From the NCBI GenBank assembly GCA_949316235.1, contig OX438748.1, forward strand, positions 23,624,575 to 23,688,574: 64,000 nt of DNA, given 5' to 3'. The notes beneath the pieces were generated by a model that was not told where the DNA came from, did not search any database, and saw only the letters and a list, made by a program, of their open reading frames with translations. Made by a program: the position numbers and the translations under genes. The stretch comes from Oegoconia quadripuncta. Taxonomy: Eukaryota; Arthropoda; Insecta; Lepidoptera; Autostichidae. Shown piece after piece: positions 62,813-64,000 of the stretch; within the stretch, counting starts at the first letter, position 1, and each line of letters starts with the position of its first letter.

Positions 62813-63285
62813 CAACGCACACTCACCGAAGTGCATCCTGTGAAAAACTGAGAGATCTCAATATTTTGACATATTACTATATATTTGTCGTATCTTATTA
62901 TGTTGTATGCTTATCTCTCACTTCCATTATCGCTTCGTATGACTGAGCAAGCAATATCTTCTTTTTTATGCACGACGGGTTCGTACTTGACCTCAATCAC
63001 ATTTGATGTTAAGTGAAGATGAGGTCTTCTTTCAGGCTTGTCGAGTTCCATGCCTTGGCTGTTCGCATTCTAAATGAAGAGTCGAACCGCTTAGTGCGAA
63101 TGTTCGGTATGTTAACTATATATGGATGAAATTCCTCCCATACGCCAAGTCAGAAGATTAAAGGGCGATGGTGGAATAAGATACGTATCTTGGTGGAGGT
63201 TAACGCAGGGACCGCAACAGGAGACCACGACTAGTGTCAGGGTGTCTTCTGCATGTTCTGTGGGTCAAGACTATGATTACTAACT
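62813..63285 (-). pseudogene. SINE family 3 scrap and a second Jockey-like C-terminus
   Basis: 62965-63028 is the inverse 3' end of SINE family 3 (TTATGCACGACGGGTTCGTA). 63035-63187 is another inverse copy of the LINE C-terminus (CATGCCTTGGCTGTTCGCAT, ACCGCTTAGTGCGAATGTTC). The two are joined at GATGAGGTC. Confidence 0.6.
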
Positions 63286-63497
63286 TTTTTTTTATGCACG
63301 ACGGTTTGGTACTTGACCTCAATCACACTTGATGTTAAGTGAAGATGAGGTCGAAGTGTATGACCCGGAAACCCCAACACGTTTGGGGGACTGGCTATCT
63401 TATCACTGACAACTGGAACACAACAATGCTATTAACATTGCTGCTTGGCGGCAGATTTAGATAAGATGGTGGTAGCTAGCCCGGCGGACATTTTAAA
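63286..63497 (-). mobile_element. tRNA-derived SINE family 3, head missing
   Basis: The inverse of the family from TTATGCACGACGGTTTGGTA to GGTGGTAGCTAGCCCGGCGG, with a small deletion after GAGGTCGAAG. Confidence 0.8.
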
Positions 63498-64000
63498 AAC
63501 CAAAACTAAATACGGATTTGCGGGAAATTATCATTTTAAATGAGGGACAAAGTTTTAATAAGTTATATACATTAAAAATACCTTTAAAAACATGTTTTAA
63601 TGCTCCATCGTGGTATTATTATTTTAGTTCAAAGACGAGTAATATAAAGTCCATCAAGGAGCTCCAGTATGTAGCAATCTTCTGGCTCCGTCTTTAAACA
63701 CGCGTCATCATTTGTGCCCTTTTTGCTTTTGCTGGTTGTGTCGTCAACCAGCCCAAATGCGACTATCTTGCCATTTACCATCAGGGAGGTCCAGTCCCTA
63801 CATCCCGGCTCCATCATCAGATCAGCTCGATAGTACCATAATATTGCATTGTTACCGAACTTACATAAACATGGCAGCTCACTTAACATTGCAAATTAAA
63901 GCTTGTAAAAAGCGGGAATCTAATTTTGCATGTCCAAAATAGGAAAAATTCAGGTTTTTTCTTTGCAAAATTGTTTGAGAAATAAATTACTTATTATATT
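63498..64000. other. Right edge: dispersed repeat, no gene
   Basis: 63795-63880 (CATCCCGGCTCCATCATCAG, GATCAGCTCGATAGTACC) is the repeat also at 58545. An 86-codon minus-strand frame over it (63629-63889) has some protein-like text (MVNGKIVAFGLVDDTTSK) but no motif I know and a repeat at its start. Confidence 0.3.

Overview
This window looks like nuclear DNA from an insect, most likely a moth or butterfly. It is AT-rich and has no bacterial-style operons. I could not support a single complete host gene. It is packed with transposon debris of lepidopteran type: tRNA-derived SINEs with A and B boxes, 5'-truncated LINE tails, small terminal-inverted-repeat (TIR) elements with TA target duplications, a hAT derivative, and an errantivirus-like retroelement. 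The order is an inference from repeat style and from the resemblance of the retroelement to the lepidopteran element TED; a single host exon or mitochondrial marker would settle it.

The only intact coding block is the errantivirus (Ty3/gypsy-type endogenous retrovirus) at 10371-17922. It has a 5' LTR, a primer-binding site matching the tRNA-Ser type, gag, a pol frame in the -1 register (protease, reverse transcriptase, RNase H, integrase), an env related to baculovirus F-type fusion proteins, a polypurine tract and a 3' LTR. The two LTRs are identical over their shared 257 bp, so the insertion is young. A strong splice donor in the leader and a strong acceptor at the end of pol are in phase with env. 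The donor lies inside a four-codon upstream ORF, so splicing turns a uORF start into the Env start. The 3' LTR lacks its last 13 bases and there is no target duplication, so the right edge was rearranged after insertion.

Region by region: 1-10370 holds a MITE with a nested LINE tail, a CA microsatellite, RTE-type debris, a second MITE, a 3 x 174-bp hairpin array and SINE/LINE tails. 10371-17922 is the errantivirus. 17923-24800 holds LINE tails, a LINE ORF2 relic with a zinc finger, SINEs and a third MITE. 24819-26155 is a long foldback element abutting a GC-cored MITE. 26500-35980 is SINE/LINE debris, a reverse-transcriptase relic, a hAT derivative with an 8-bp target duplication, and a fourth copy of the TTRGGTC MITE. 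35981-36841 is a second foldback copy sitting on the dyad of a palindrome. 37600-46800 is SINEs, RTE relics and a TG microsatellite. 46800-48705 holds a TIR element followed by an eight-unit 134-bp array. 48800-64000 is RTE/Jockey-like relics, the second GC-cored MITE, the fifth copy of the TTRGGTC MITE, more SINEs, and a cluster of long perfect palindromes at 59.0-59.3 kb and 62.16-62.25 kb.

The genes that work together are the three of the errantivirus: Gag builds the particle, Pol processes, copies and inserts it, and Env would allow membrane fusion. Everything else appears to be non-autonomous or dead, although the foldback and hAT elements still carry recognisable C-terminal scraps of their transposases. 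All family assignments come from reading motifs; no database search was run.
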